From NCBI GenBank assembly GCA_018399935.1, contig JAGYNP010000033.1:1-7930 (forward strand): a stretch of DNA of 7,930 nucleotides, given 5' to 3'. Source of the DNA: Candidatus Moraniibacteriota bacterium. GTDB taxonomy: Bacteria; Patescibacteriota; Minisyncoccia; Moranbacterales; DUUL01. Below, piece after piece: positions 7,017-7,930 of this stretch. The notes below the pieces were generated by a model. That model saw only the letters and a list, made by a program, of their open reading frames with translations, did no database searches and was not told where the DNA came from. Made by a program: the position numbers and the translations under genes. Position 1 is the stretch's first letter. Each line of letters opens with the position of its first letter.

Positions 7017-7114
7017 CTTCCCTTTTTTAAAGAAATGTTGGAGAAGTTTTTCTTTTTATTTTCTACTTATCTCAAAACTCTACCACACCTGTTATTCTAA
7101 GCCTATTAAAAAAT

Positions 7115-7627
7115 CTACCCCCACCCAAAAACCTTCCAAATTAACCAATAATCCTTTACTTCTTGCAAATTCAACAACCCCTGCCTTAAATCTTGAACTT
7201 TCAACCCTTCGTCAAATTCTCTCTTCTGCATAACATAACGAGCTTTAACAATTTCACCAAATAAATTAAAAGATATCCATCCACTTCCAATACTGCCTTT
7301 CATTAAACCCCAGCGACCCTTATCCCAAATCTTAAATTGACCTTCTATATTTTTTTTATCTAAATCTAAAAAATCCAAATTTTTACTATCAATTTTAATT
7401 GCAAGATGCTGAACCTCAGCTTCTAATGGAATATTTTTAGGAATTATCCAAGAATGCAAAGTGCTAACCTGTTGATTTTTATCAACTATTTCCAATCGAA
7501 AATCATAATAAAATCTATTCGCCCAATGTTCTTGAACAATAAATCTATTCCCAGGTAATTCTATAGCTCTTTTAAAATTGTCTCGTGGACCACTACCCCC
7601 TTCACCACAATATCTTGTTAAATCCAT
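7115..7627 (-). CDS. Stand-alone LigD-type 3'-phosphoesterase domain protein
   Basis: This 170-residue protein resembles the phosphoesterase (PE) domain that bacterial DNA ligase D uses to trim 3' ends during end joining; here it stands alone. Key matches, numbered from the ATG, are RDNF (15-18, cf. RDF), FIVQEHWANRFYYDFRLEI (29-47), LHSWIIPKNIPLE (57-69), FKIWDKGRW (98-106) and YWLIWKVF near the end. H34, D42 and R44 fall on conserved active-site positions. By eye, however, the second histidine of HYDFRLE is Y40, and the later HPLDY motif reads KNLDF (82-86), so two usual histidines appear replaced. The IPxGxYGAG segment before the WDxG motif also appears shortened. Activity is therefore uncertain. 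I chose the ATG at 7627. The frame also permits a TTG at 7651 (eight more residues), but GG lies only 2 nt before it. No ligase, polymerase or Ku gene is in the window. FtsK follows after 98 nt, possibly co-transcribed. Confidence 0.8.
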   Translation of the reverse strand: MDLTRYCGEGGSGPRDNFKRAIELPGNRFIVQEHWANRFYYDFRLEIVDKNQQVSTLHSWIIPKNIPLEAEVQHLAIKIDSKNLDFLDLDKKNIEGQFKIWDKGRWGLMKGSIGSGWISFNLFGEIVKARYVMQKREFDEGLKVQDLRQGLLNLQEVKDYWLIWKVFGWG

Positions 7628-7628
7628 T

Positions 7629-7768
7629 AACTCATCTAATGTTATTATCAAAACCTTTTTTTAAGGCTCTAATCAATTGTTATTTGTGTAATGTAATAAC
7701 TTTTTATTGATTAAGAAAAATCTCTTAGACAAATAACAACTAATTAAAGTAAAAACCCTAGATGAGTT
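7629..7768 (-). promoter_or_regulatory. Structured 5' leader of the phosphoesterase gene
   Basis: In the minus-strand RNA, 7749-7729 pairs with 7687-7667 as an uninterrupted 21-bp stem of 18 Watson-Crick and 3 G-U pairs, around a 41-nt loop (7688-7728). The loop can form two weak 5-bp hairpins (TAAGA/TCTTA, 7712-7727; AATAA/TTATT, 7695-7708). A further 10-bp match plus one G-U (7758-7768 with 7629-7639) would enclose the stem and cover the bases just upstream of the ATG at 7627. A small CCTT-AAAAA-AAGG hairpin sits at 7654-7666. No known riboswitch family is recognised. Confidence 0.5.
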
Positions 7769-7781
7769 CCATGACAATTCA

Positions 7782-7810
7782 ATTATACCACACTAATTTA
7801 TAATTGAAAA
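7782..7810 (-). promoter_or_regulatory. Sigma-70-type promoter with extended -10
   Basis: On the minus strand the -10 box is a perfect TATAAT (7787-7782), preceded by TGG, which gives the extended -10 form TGnTATAAT. Seventeen bases upstream is TTTTCA (7810-7805), four of six matches to TTGACA. Transcription would start near 7775, about 150 nt before the ATG of the phosphoesterase gene, and could continue into ftsK. It is the clearest promoter in the window. Confidence 0.6.
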
Positions 7811-7886
7811 ACTAATTTCCTATTTTTAAATTTTATCTAAAATATAAACAAACTTATTCATACTTTTTTCAAAACCCCAACCACCC

Positions 7887-7912
7887 AAAAACCAACCTCT
7901 CGGTTGGTTTTT
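7887..7912. terminator. Rho-independent terminator, probably bidirectional
   Basis: AAAAACCAACC (7887-7897), loop TCTC, GGTTGGTTTTT (7902-7912) form a perfect 11-bp stem with a T-tract at the 3' end on either strand. Since every gene here is on the minus strand, it most likely ends a minus-strand gene lying beyond the window edge and insulates it from the promoter at 7782-7810. The rest of 7811-7930 shows no gene. Confidence 0.8.
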
Positions 7913-7930
7913 GTTAAAGAAAAAATTATC

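Noticed and set aside
6994..7233. Plus-strand open frame of 79 codons
   Set aside because: It overlaps the end of the phosphoesterase gene and the ftsK start on the opposite strand, and has no recognisable protein features.
128..7651. Possible reassignment of TGA, as in some candidate phyla; no gene here ends in TGA
   Set aside because: All seven genes read through at normal length in the standard code with no internal TGA and with TGG tryptophans. Seven stops (five TAA, two TAG) are too few to infer recoding in AT-rich DNA.
7758..7772. Four-codon leader frame MELI-stop on the minus strand, starting just after the predicted transcription start
   Set aside because: It is too short to judge, has no ribosome-binding site, and frames of this size occur by chance. 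Its bases are better explained by pairing with 7629-7639.

Overview
The window carries seven protein-coding genes, all on the minus strand, in AT-rich DNA (around 30 % GC by eye, lower in parts). No RNA gene, CRISPR array, transposase or phage gene is visible. The gene set, the weak or absent Shine-Dalgarno sequences, and the intergenic regions full of degenerate dispersed repeats together suggest a member of the Patescibacteria (candidate phyla radiation, Parcubacteria-like). That is an inference: no rRNA or ribosomal protein is present to prove it. All seven genes read as intact in the standard code, with TAA or TAG stops and TGG tryptophans, so there is no sign of TGA reassignment.

Reading in the direction of transcription (from high to low coordinates): a GC-rich hairpin at 7887-7912 looks like the terminator of a gene beyond the window. 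An extended -10 promoter at 7782-7810 follows, then a leader of about 150 nt with a striking long stem-loop. The leader precedes a stand-alone LigD-type 3'-phosphoesterase domain protein (7115-7627), and after 98 nt comes the DNA translocase FtsK (4686-7016). These two may share a transcript. A gene-free stretch of 187 nt separates ftsK from a radical-SAM activase of the anaerobic ribonucleotide reductase type (3812-4498). An imperfect inverted repeat with a GC-rich centre (3698-3807) lies before an unrecognised 85-residue protein (3429-3686), whose stop codon overlaps the start of a DUF167/YggU protein (3202-3429).

The lower half holds two cell-envelope genes: a secreted beta-helix/coiled-coil protein (1575-2963) and a five-helix MscS-family channel (128-1195). 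The gaps around them (1196-1574, 2964-3201) are mosaics of dispersed repeat fragments. One compound repeat of about 85 bp occurs in both gaps, and in the second it runs into a long inverted repeat that reaches the stop codon of the DUF167 gene.

The genes look like a mixture of housekeeping and envelope functions rather than one pathway. I see no convincing new multi-gene system. The most promising signals are the structured leader of the phosphoesterase gene, whose four non-Watson-Crick positions are all G-U only in the minus-strand RNA, and that protein's altered active-site residues.
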